Shown here: one piece after another, positions 1-5,281 of the stretch
Numbering within the stretch: the stretch's first letter is position 1
How the letters are laid out: each line of letters opens with the position of its first letter
Assembly (NCBI GenBank): GCA_030765555.1
Contig: JAVCCI010000084.1
Location: forward strand, 1 to 5,281
Origin: Candidatus Kappaea frigidicola
GTDB taxonomy: Bacteria; Omnitrophota; Gorgyraeia; JAGLLT01
Length of the DNA stretch: 5,281 nt
Reading direction: 5' to 3'
Made by a program: the position numbers and the translations under genes
Notes under the pieces: generated by a model
Told to the model about the DNA's origin: nothing
Seen by the model: the letters and a program-made list of their open reading frames with translations, nothing else
Databases searched by the model: none

Positions 1-1369
1 CATTAAATCCTTTTTTAGTTCTGCTTTCAATGTAGCAACGTACCATCGGCTCTGTTCCGCTGGGCCTAAACATCAACCAGTCATTGTTTTCTAAAATAAA
101 CTTTAATCCATCTAGCGTTTTCACCTCTCGTACTTTGACACCTGCAATTGATTTTGGAGGATTTTTAGAAATTTTGTTCATAAACCTTGTTTGTCCATCC
201 CAGCTCATTTTTAAATCAATTCTTTCATTATAAAAATAACCATATTTATGATGAATTTCATCTAAAACTTTTTTTAAAGGCTTTTTAAAATACGCTAGCG
301 CTTCCACAACCAAAAAGTTAGCTAAAAGACCGTCTTTTTCAGGAATATGGCCAGCCACAGAAAGTCCTCCAGACTCCTCTGCCCCTAAAAGACATTTCTT
401 GGTAAGTAATTGCTCAGCAACATATTTAAAACCGATTGGAGTTTCCACAACATTATAATTGAAATCCTTTGCTATTTCATCTACTAAATGTGTGGTTGAA
501 ATACTTCTTGTAACATTGTTCATTTTTTTCCTGGTCTGTACTAAATAGTAAAAAATTAAAGCAATAACTTTGTTTGGTATTATAAACTCCCCTGTTTCGT
601 CAATAACACCAAATCGATCACCATCACCATCTACAGAAAGACCAATTGCACATTTTTTCTTTTTGACTAGTTTAATTAGTTCAGATAAGTTTTCTGGAGA
701 TGGGTCAGGATTTCTACCTCCATAAGACGGATCAAGCTTATTGTTGATGACTTCTATTTTGTAGCCTAAGTTTTTTAAGAAACCATCTAGGTAGTCGGTT
801 GCGATTCCGTTCATACAATCTACCGCTACTTTTATTTTATGCTTTTTTAAATTAGTAATATTTAAAACTCGTTTTAATTTCTTAAAATAAGCCGGAGCCG
901 GATCATAAGTTTTAATATTCTTGGCTATCAATGACTTGTTAATTTTTACATCCTTAGCTTTAAGCTTAGCAACTTCTTTTTCAATAATCTTAGTTACCTT
1001 TTTAGAAGAAGGTCCGCCAGTTTCAGATGAAAATTTAAACCCATTATATACAGCAGGATTATGACTAGCACTAATAATTATTGCTCCACCCAATCTTTTA
1101 TTAAGTATCGTATAAGAAACAATTGGTGTTGGAGTTGACCTTGGAGGAAAATAAACTTTTATATTATTAGATGCAATAACTCTTGCGGTTTCCTTAGCAA
1201 ATTCAGGTGATAAAAATCTACTATCGTGTCCAATGACAATCCCTCTTTTTGCCAAACCTGATTTTTTTAAATAGTTAGCAACAGCTTGACTTAATAGCCG
1301 TACATTAGCAAAGGTAAATTCTTCACTTATAATTGCCCTCCACCCAGATGTTCCAAATTTAATCGCCAT
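1..1369 (-). CDS. Phosphoglucomutase/phosphomannomutase family enzyme (3' end cut by window edge)
   Basis: This alpha-D-phosphohexomutase moves a phosphate between C1 and C6 of a hexose phosphate, feeding glycogen, cell-wall or exopolysaccharide precursors in the cytoplasm. I translated 456 codons with no stop. The protein opens MAIKFGTSGWR, the usual family start. All four active-site loops are visible: the phosphoserine loop SASHNP (Ser102), the metal loop DGDGDR (Asp247, 249, 251), the sugar loop EESGG (331-335) followed by HIPEKDG, and the phosphate-binding loop RPSGTEP (435-441). Family members are about 450-480 residues, so only a short C-terminal tail is missing. The EESGG plus HIPEKDG combination leans towards a glucose phosphate substrate rather than glucosamine phosphate (GlmM), but the sequence does not settle this. 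The ATG lies 3 nt after the stop of the preceding gene, with AAAGGA 11 nt upstream. The enzyme looks intact and catalytically competent. Confidence 0.95.
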   Translation of the reverse strand, partial: MAIKFGTSGWRAIISEEFTFANVRLLSQAVANYLKKSGLAKRGIVIGHDSRFLSPEFAKETARVIASNNIKVYFPPRSTPTPIVSYTILNKRLGGAIIISASHNPAVYNGFKFSSETGGPSSKKVTKIIEKEVAKLKAKDVKINKSLIAKNIKTYDPAPAYFKKLKRVLNITNLKKHKIKVAVDCMNGIATDYLDGFLKNLGYKIEVINNKLDPSYGGRNPDPSPENLSELIKLVKKKKCAIGLSVDGDGDRFGVIDETGEFIIPNKVIALIFYYLVQTRKKMNNVTRSISTTHLVDEIAKDFNYNVVETPIGFKYVAEQLLTKKCLLGAEESGGLSVAGHIPEKDGLLANFLVVEALAYFKKPLKKVLDEIHHKYGYFYNERIDLKMSWDGQTRFMNKISKNPPKSIAGVKVREVKTLDGLKFILENNDWLMFRPSGTEPMVRCYIESRTKKGFN

Positions 1370-1372
1370 TTG

Positions 1373-1828
1373 TTAATACATCCTTTCATATTTTACATTT
1401 ACTTCAAGATCATCTATATCAACGTCAAAACTTAATCCATGCTTTTTTTTCAAATTTTGCTGGTATGCATCAATCTGGTAAGCTGTACCAATAATGTTAA
1501 ACAAACCAGTTGAAACATACGGCATATAAATAGAATCAAAAAACTCAGCAGCAGCTTTAGCCGAAGTGTAGGCTAATGCTCTTTCCCTTTTGGTGTATTC
1601 ATCGTTCGTTAATGGTCGCCACGCATCTTCTTCAACATTAGGACATTCAACAAAAAAGGTATCCCATTCTTTTTCAGGATTTTCAAGCTTGTCATAAGTT
1701 CGATCTAAGGAAAGCTCTGGCGGCAAACTTGAATAATCTCTACATATAAACGTATCTTCTGCACTTGCAATTGTCAACAGACTAATAGTCATAATGAACA
1801 AGAAAATCACTAATATTAGTATTTTCAC
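1373..1828 (-). CDS. Small exported protein of unknown function
   Basis: I do not recognise this 151-residue protein. The N-terminus (MKILILVIFL, then a hydrophobic run to about residue 20) ends in ASA before ED, a good signal peptidase I site after Ala23, so the mature protein of about 128 residues should be periplasmic or secreted. There is no lipobox. The mature part has just two cysteines (29 and 62), which could form a disulfide. An acidic Pro-rich section (about 33-76) is followed by an Ala-rich, probably helical section (about 80-125) and a charged, strand-like C-terminus ending VKYERMY. The start is GTG, inferred because later candidates (GTG at codon 7, ATG at codon 13) would destroy the signal peptide, and because AGGG sits 7 nt upstream. 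The start overlaps the purN stop by one base (TAGTG). It is flanked by clear housekeeping genes on the same strand, which supports it being real. Function cannot be deduced. Confidence 0.75.
   Translation of the reverse strand: MKILILVIFLFIMTISLLTIASAEDTFICRDYSSLPPELSLDRTYDKLENPEKEWDTFFVECPNVEEDAWRPLTNDEYTKRERALAYTSAKAAAEFFDSIYMPYVSTGLFNIIGTAYQIDAYQQNLKKKHGLSFDVDIDDLEVNVKYERMY
1381..1386 (-). promoter_or_regulatory. Ribosome binding site of the phosphohexomutase gene
   Basis: On the minus strand this reads AAAGGA and lies inside the last codons of the upstream gene, 11 nt before the ATG at 1367-1369. It supports that ATG as the start, together with the family-typical N-terminus, and makes coupling to the preceding gene likely. 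Confidence 0.55.
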
Positions 1829-1860
1829 TATGTTTCCCTGATTTTCACTATATCACCCTG
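1821..1860 (-). repeat. Imperfect 20-bp tandem duplication across the purN stop and the next start
   Basis: Two adjacent 20-bp units (1821-1840 and 1841-1860) match at 17 of 20 positions. The first 11 plus-strand bases (attttcactat) and the last five (ccctg) are identical. The upstream copy in transcription order codes for QGDIVK near the PurN C-terminus. The downstream copy, shifted in frame because 20 is not a multiple of three, supplies the last PurN codons, the TAG stop, the AGGG ribosome binding site and the GTG start of the following gene. It looks like a microduplication that reshaped the junction. Confidence 0.75.
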
Positions 1861-2433
1861 AATCTTAAGCTTACCCCTCGCAAACAAATCAATAGCCTTA
1901 GGATAAAGCCTGTGTTCCAACTTATGTATTTTTAACTCAAGACTTTTGAGGGTTTCAGCTGAATTAACTTTCACCACATCTTGCAATATTATAGGACCGC
2001 TGTCAAGCTTTTCGTTCACAAAATGAATAGTTACACCCGTAATCTTAACTCCTGATTTATAAGCATCCTTTATGCCGCTTGCACCTTTAAAGGCAGGCAA
2101 AAGAGCCGGATGAACATTTAATATTCTATTACGATATTCCCTAACAAAATAATCACTTAATATGCGCATGAATCCAGCTAATACTACAAGCTTAATCTTG
2201 TTCTCTTTCAATTGCTTTATAATTTCCTTATCAAAGGCCTGACGACTTCTGTATACTTTTGAATCAATAAAGACAGTTTTTAAACCTGCCTTACTTGCCC
2301 TCTTTAAGCAATATGCTTCCTTTTTATCGCAAAGAACTAATTTTATTTCGGCTTTAACTTTGCCTGCCTTGATAGCATTTATTATAGCTTGCAAATTAGT
2401 ACCATTGCCTGAGCAAAAAACAGCTATGTTCAT
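1828..2433 (-). CDS. purN: Phosphoribosylglycinamide (GAR) formyltransferase PurN
   Basis: PurN transfers a formyl group from 10-formyltetrahydrofolate to GAR, giving FGAR, the third step of de novo purine synthesis in the cytoplasm. The 201 residues form one formyltransferase domain of near-normal length (the E. coli enzyme is about 212). Visible motifs are the N-terminal phosphate-binding segment CSGNGTNLQ (7-15), LAGFMRILS (85-93), the catalytic NVHPALLP (106-113) with Asn106 and His108, and the segment HFVNEKLDSGPI (137-148) with Asp144. These three catalytic residues fall at the same numbers as in the E. coli enzyme. The ATG overlaps the rsmI stop by four bases (ATGA), so translation is probably coupled. 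A purine-rich AAAGGGGAG (2448-2456) lies 14 nt upstream, rather far for a strong independent site. The gene ends in TAG, overlapping the next GTG by one base. The protein looks complete and functional. No other purine gene is in the window. Confidence 0.97.
   Translation of the reverse strand: MNIAVFCSGNGTNLQAIINAIKAGKVKAEIKLVLCDKKEAYCLKRASKAGLKTVFIDSKVYRSRQAFDKEIIKQLKENKIKLVVLAGFMRILSDYFVREYRNRILNVHPALLPAFKGASGIKDAYKSGVKITGVTIHFVNEKLDSGPIILQDVVKVNSAETLKSLELKIHKLEHRLYPKAIDLFARGKLKIQGDIVKIRET
1836..1839 (-). promoter_or_regulatory. Ribosome binding site deciding the GTG start of the small exported protein
   Basis: On the minus strand AGGG lies 7 nt before the GTG at 1826-1828. It lies within the last codons of purN and within the downstream copy of a 20-bp tandem duplication. 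It is the best available support for the GTG start over the internal ATG at codon 13. Confidence 0.55.
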
Positions 2434-3101
2434 ATGACTATTACTATCTCCCCTTTGGGTTTATGCTCTATATATTTTTTTATCAGATTTTCTGCTTTAT
2501 CGCAAATAATTTCTTCAAATTTTTTTGTCAACTCCCTACATATGCAAATATCTTGCTCCGGCATAACCAGATGCATGTCTTCGAGTGTTTTTTGCAAACG
2601 ATGGGGAGATTCATAGAATATAAAAGTTTTCTTTTCCCCGAGAACTTCCCCTAGTTTCTTCCTTCGTGCTTCTTTTTTTCTTGGTAAATAACCTTCAAAA
2701 ACGAATTTGTCAGTGGGCTTGCCAGAAGCAACTAAAGCACACAATACCGCAGAAGCACCAGGAATAACTTCCAATTTAATGCCTTCATTAATAACTGCAC
2801 GTATTATATAATAACCGGGATCACTTATAGCTGGTGTACCTGCATCACTAACTAAGGCAATATTTTGCCCATCTTTTAGCCATCTGATTAATTGGGGACA
2901 TCTATATTTTTTATTATGCTCATAATAACTTATAAGCTTTTTTGAAATATCATAGAAACTTAGTAGGTTGGATGTATGGCGGGTATCTTCGCAAGCTATT
3001 ACATCAACTTCTTTTAATATTTCAAGTGCCCGAATGCTAATATCTTTAATATTACCAATGGGGGTACTTACCACAAATAGTGTTCCGCTTTTATTATCCA
3101 C
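2430..3101 (-). CDS. rsmI: 16S rRNA (cytidine-1402-2'-O)-methyltransferase RsmI, short form
   Basis: RsmI uses S-adenosylmethionine to methylate the 2'-O of C1402 in the decoding centre of 16S rRNA. The 223 residues cover the tetrapyrrole-methylase-like fold: STPIGNIKDIS (12-22), CEDTRHTSNLL (37-47), VSDAGTPAISDPG (84-96), VIPGASA (112-118), the stretch GYLPRKK (137-143), FYESPHR (162-168) and CRELTKKFEE (188-197). The protein stops right after KGEIVIVI. The E. coli protein has about 286 residues and carries a further small C-terminal domain, which is absent here. There is no in-frame continuation, since the stop is formed by the ATGA overlap with purN. The start is GTG. An in-frame TAA just upstream, with no ATG, GTG or TTG between, makes this the first usable codon. 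It lies 4 nt after the preceding stop and has no clear Shine-Dalgarno sequence, so expression probably depends on coupling. Identity is very secure. Confidence 0.96.
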   Translation of the reverse strand: MDNKSGTLFVVSTPIGNIKDISIRALEILKEVDVIACEDTRHTSNLLSFYDISKKLISYYEHNKKYRCPQLIRWLKDGQNIALVSDAGTPAISDPGYYIIRAVINEGIKLEVIPGASAVLCALVASGKPTDKFVFEGYLPRKKEARRKKLGEVLGEKKTFIFYESPHRLQKTLEDMHLVMPEQDICICRELTKKFEEIICDKAENLIKKYIEHKPKGEIVIVI

Positions 3102-3105
3102 TTTA

Positions 3106-4440
3106 TTAGAAGTTATTCTTTAGAAAATCTTTGATTTTATTCTCTTCGTCTTCTCCAAGCATCATGAAAGAAAATCCATAGGAACAGGTGCTCTCACTCG
3201 TTGGATTAACCCACTCGATTCGAGCAAGCACTTCACTAGATTTATCATACTCAGGCAGTCTCAACTCAAGCTCAAGAACTTCTGGCAATCTAACTCGGCC
3301 ATCTATCTCTATGCGAATTCCCCCTAAACTTAAATCTTTCGCCTTTGTTTTTATTTTATCAAAACCTTCTATTTCTACATCCATGTAAACCGTTAACATA
3401 TCATCATCAGGCAAGTTAAATCTAGCATATCTTCTTTTTTCAACCAAGTTATCATCACTAACCTCTTGGTTAACTTTAAAATTATACCTCTCAACAGGTT
3501 TAAGTCTGACATCTGAAAGGATTTCATCTACGTCCGGAAGTTGCTTTTGATGTGATATCGCCTTGGCCCCCAACTTTAATTTATAGCCAATAAGAGAAAT
3601 TAAACTAATTATTAATAAAAAATTTAGGCCTATTCTTAAAGGAGATGATCCTAAACCAGCTTCCTTGGTTTCATTTTTTGTAAAGGTCGTTTTCAATGAA
3701 GCCATTTTTGCGTTACTCATACGTTCTGTCTGTTTATTATTTTCAGCTGAAAAAAGAGTTATATCATCAAGCGCTGCGAATTCCTGCATTTTTTCTTTTA
3801 TCGAATCTTCATAAAGAGACCACATATAAGTTCCTGGCAAGGTAATCTTATCTATGGATGATGCTACAATAAAATCAGTAACCGGTGAATAAGCATCCGC
3901 TATACCGAAATAATTTTGACTGCTATCTGCTATAAAATTTGTTTTTTTATTCTCGGCTATCCGGCTAGCTAACAGATTGGCTCTGATACGTTTAGCATTA
4001 TCAAAATCATTTGCTTTAGATATAACACTATGTTCTTTAACTTGAAGCAGTATTCTGTTACTATCTCTTCTAATTCTTACAGCAACATTTGGTTTAAATT
4101 TAAGTACTAGTGAATCAATTTTCGGATTATCCTCGGCAAGAGAATATAATACACTTTTAATTTCACGAACATTACCACGCTCAAAAATTAATACTTCCGG
4201 TTCCTGAGAATATATGTTAGTTCCGACAAAATCTATAACTAATCTGGGCGGATTTTTAAGATTGTAATGGAGAAAGTCTACTGGTTGATTTGTTCTTATG
4301 TCGATAAGGGTTTGACTGTTGGAGTTACTTACTTTTATGTCTGTCAGTTTAATATATGCTTCCTGAGCATAACATAAATTTGAAGTCCCCACAGATAAAA
4401 GAAACAAAATAGTTATAAAAAGAGTACGTTTTTTCCTCAT
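3106..4440 (-). CDS. Membrane protein with periplasmic AMIN domain and cytoplasmic PilZ (c-di-GMP) domain
   Basis: The 444-residue protein starts with a signal peptide (MRKKR, hydrophobic run, CYA before QEA; probable cleavage after Ala25). Residues about 29-137 match an AMIN domain: beta-rich, with the hallmark NPPRLVIDF (63-71) and a late LVLKF strand (111-115). AMIN domains occur in periplasmic amidases and pilus secretins and bind the cell wall or envelope. A low-similarity linker (about 138-265) leads to one membrane segment (about 270-286), followed by the basic KLKLGAK that places the C-terminus inside. Residues about 334-444 are a PilZ domain with both c-di-GMP motifs intact: RRYAR (336-340, RxxxR) and DLSLGG (369-374, DxSxxG). 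I infer a single-pass protein linking intracellular c-di-GMP to an envelope target; the partner is unknown. The ATG follows an in-frame TAA two codons upstream, so no longer start exists. The gene lies 25 nt after atpC and 4 nt before rsmI. Confidence 0.9.
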   Translation of the reverse strand: MRKKRTLFITILFLLSVGTSNLCYAQEAYIKLTDIKVSNSNSQTLIDIRTNQPVDFLHYNLKNPPRLVIDFVGTNIYSQEPEVLIFERGNVREIKSVLYSLAEDNPKIDSLVLKFKPNVAVRIRRDSNRILLQVKEHSVISKANDFDNAKRIRANLLASRIAENKKTNFIADSSQNYFGIADAYSPVTDFIVASSIDKITLPGTYMWSLYEDSIKEKMQEFAALDDITLFSAENNKQTERMSNAKMASLKTTFTKNETKEAGLGSSPLRIGLNFLLIISLISLIGYKLKLGAKAISHQKQLPDVDEILSDVRLKPVERYNFKVNQEVSDDNLVEKRRYARFNLPDDDMLTVYMDVEIEGFDKIKTKAKDLSLGGIRIEIDGRVRLPEVLELELRLPEYDKSSEVLARIEWVNPTSESTCSYGFSFMMLGEDEENKIKDFLKNNF

Positions 4441-4442
4441 AA

Positions 4443-4448
4443 CCTTTT
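4443..4448 (-). promoter_or_regulatory. Closely spaced ribosome binding site of the AMIN-PilZ gene
   Basis: On the minus strand AAAAGG ends only 2 nt before the ATG at 4438-4440, closer than the usual 5-9 nt. An in-frame TAA rules out a longer start, and later TTG or GTG codons (12 and 17) would remove the basic n-region of the signal peptide, so the ATG stands. Initiation may be weak. Confidence 0.4.
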
Positions 4449-4465
4449 AGAAGAATACAGAGGAT

Positions 4466-4711
4466 TTAAGACTCAGCCAGCACAGTTACTTTATCAGGGA
4501 GAACCTCCACAAAACCTCCGCTTATCTCAAAATCTTTACTGACTTCATTCTCTCTTACGCTTATTTTACCCTTTTTTAAGGCAGAAAGCAAGGGCGTATG
4601 TCTTTTTAAAACGCCGAACTCTCCTACTTTGCCTGGAAGAATTACCAAATCGGCATTTTCAGTCTCAAACAAAATTTTATTTGGTGTTACAATTGATACT
4701 TTTATAGTCAT
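4466..4711 (-). CDS. atpC: F1Fo ATP synthase epsilon subunit, N-terminal domain only
   Basis: The epsilon subunit sits on the central stalk of F1 and couples gamma to the c-ring. The 81 residues match the N-terminal beta-sandwich: KVSIVTPNKILFE (4-16), then the signature LPGKVGEFGVLKRHTPLL (25-42) and GGFVEVLPDKVTVLAE (65-80). Typical epsilon subunits are about 130-140 residues, with a C-terminal two-helix domain that inhibits ATP hydrolysis and in some species binds ATP. That part is wholly absent here: the ORF ends in TAA directly after LAES, and the 25 nt before the next gene leave no room for it. Naturally short epsilon subunits are known (for example in Chlorobium), so this need not be a broken gene. 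The ATG is 3 nt after the atpD stop, with a weak AAGAG about 9 nt upstream. The order atpD-atpC is the standard end of an atp operon, which confirms the identity. Confidence 0.95.
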   Translation of the reverse strand: MTIKVSIVTPNKILFETENADLVILPGKVGEFGVLKRHTPLLSALKKGKISVRENEVSKDFEISGGFVEVLPDKVTVLAES

Positions 4712-4714
4712 AAA

Positions 4715-5281
4715 TTAAAGCTCTTTTTCTAATTTTTCGCCTGCTTCTCTAACTTCATCTATAGTTCCAGCCATATAAAAGGCTTGTTCGGGTAAATCGT
4801 CACACGCCCCTTCAATTATTTCCTTAAACCCAGCTATAGTATCCTTAAGCTTAACATACTTTCCTTTTCGAGCAGTGAATTCCTCAGCTACAAAGAATGG
4901 CTGAGAGAGAAACCGCTGTATCTTTCTTGCTCTATAGACAACAACTTTATCCTCCTGAGCAAGCTCCTCCATTCCCAAAATAGAAATGATATCCTGCAAC
5001 TCTCTATTCCTCTGTAATATTCTTTGTACTTCAAGCGCTATCCGATGATGTTCTGCACCGACAATATTTGGGTCTAGTATTTTTGAGGTTGAATCAAGGG
5101 GATCAACGGCTGGATATATGCCCTGTTCAACCATTTTCCTTGAAAGAACAACAGTAGCATCTAAATGACTAAATGTAGCTGCAGGTGCTGGATCTGTTAA
5201 GTCATCAGCTGGCACATAAATAGCCTGAACACTGGTAACTGATCCTTTTTTGGTTGAGGTAATCCTTTCCTGAAGCTGAGC
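4715..5281 (-). CDS. atpD: F1Fo ATP synthase beta subunit, C-terminal 188 residues (5' end cut by window edge)
   Basis: Beta is the catalytic subunit of F1. The reading frame is open from the first base at the upstream edge (AQLQERITST) to a TAA at 4715-4717, covering roughly the last 40 percent of a protein of about 460-480 residues. The P-loop lies outside the window. Visible, numbered from the window edge, are QERITSTKKGSVTSVQA (4-20), YVPADDLTDPAP (22-33), the alpha/beta family signature PAVDPLDSTS (57-66), the lever-arm segment MEELAQED (104-111) corresponding to DELSEED of E. coli, and FLSQPFFVAEEFT (124-136) in the C-terminal helical domain. A GTG within YVPADD could be mistaken for a start, but the upstream codons are clearly conserved beta sequence. 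The gene lies 3 nt before atpC. Identity is certain; nothing unusual beyond the altered acidic lever-arm motif. Confidence 0.98.
   Translation of the reverse strand, partial: AQLQERITSTKKGSVTSVQAIYVPADDLTDPAPAATFSHLDATVVLSRKMVEQGIYPAVDPLDSTSKILDPNIVGAEHHRIALEVQRILQRNRELQDIISILGMEELAQEDKVVVYRARKIQRFLSQPFFVAEEFTARKGKYVKLKDTIAGFKEIIEGACDDLPEQAFYMAGTIDEVREAGEKLEKEL

Noticed and set aside
1..1369. Frameshift or pseudogene in the phosphohexomutase region
   Set aside because: A full hand translation of 456 codons shows no stop, with all four active-site loops in one frame and in the right order. Only the window edge truncates it.
2434..2654. Two overlapping plus-strand open frames of about 60 residues
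   Set aside because: They lie antisense to rsmI, whose motifs are unmistakable. Their products are Cys/Phe-rich with no recognisable domain, as expected for complements of an AT-rich coding region.
3188..3388. Plus-strand open frame of 66 residues
   Set aside because: It is antisense to the PilZ domain, Ser-rich and of low complexity, with no ribosome binding site or family resemblance; a shadow of the real gene.
4363..4380. Possible lipoprotein lipobox around Cys23 of the AMIN-PilZ protein
   Set aside because: The residues before the cysteine (SNL) do not fit the usual small-residue pattern at -1. CYA before QEA is a better signal peptidase I site.
4441..4465. Possible terminator between atpC and the AMIN-PilZ gene
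   Set aside because: The 25 nt contain no stem-loop followed by a T-run on the minus strand.
5201..5215. A start for a separate 166-residue protein at GTG 5213-5215
   Set aside because: The frame continues upstream to the window edge with conserved ATP synthase beta sequence (QERITSTKKGSVTSVQA), so the GTG is an internal valine codon.

Overview
The window is one AT-rich, single-strand gene cluster. All seven genes are on the minus strand, so transcription runs from base 5281 down to base 1. Both ends are cut: the upstream gene lacks its N-terminal half and the downstream gene lacks its last few codons. I found no RNA gene, mobile element, CRISPR array, riboswitch or convincing terminator.

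In transcription order the genes are: the C-terminal 188 residues of the ATP synthase beta subunit (atpD, 4715-5281); a short epsilon subunit (atpC, 4466-4711); an exported AMIN-domain protein with one membrane segment and a cytoplasmic PilZ (c-di-GMP) domain (3106-4440); the 16S rRNA 2'-O-methyltransferase RsmI without its usual C-terminal domain (2430-3101); GAR formyltransferase PurN (1828-2433); a small exported protein of unknown function (1373-1828); and a phosphoglucomutase/phosphomannomutase-family enzyme (1-1369). The junctions are very tight: gaps of 3, 25 and 4 nt, then overlaps of 4 nt (ATGA) and 1 nt (TAGTG), then a gap of 3 nt. This suggests one polycistronic unit continuing from the atp operon, with translational coupling at several junctions. 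No internal promoter is evident.

The genes do not form one pathway. Energy conservation (ATP synthase), envelope/c-di-GMP sensing, ribosome modification, purine synthesis and sugar-phosphate interconversion are strung together. The exported proteins (a cleavable signal peptide plus a peptidoglycan/envelope-type AMIN domain facing the periplasm) and the PilZ domain point to a diderm bacterium that uses c-di-GMP. The AT-rich composition, compact operon and shortened AtpC and RsmI would fit an uncultured lineage such as Omnitrophota or a related group. That is a weak inference from style, not from a search.

The least ordinary items are the AMIN-TM-PilZ architecture, the epsilon subunit without its regulatory helical domain, and a 20-bp imperfect tandem duplication that supplies the stop, ribosome binding site and start codon at the purN/unknown-gene junction. 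I see no clear undescribed defence or mobile system here.
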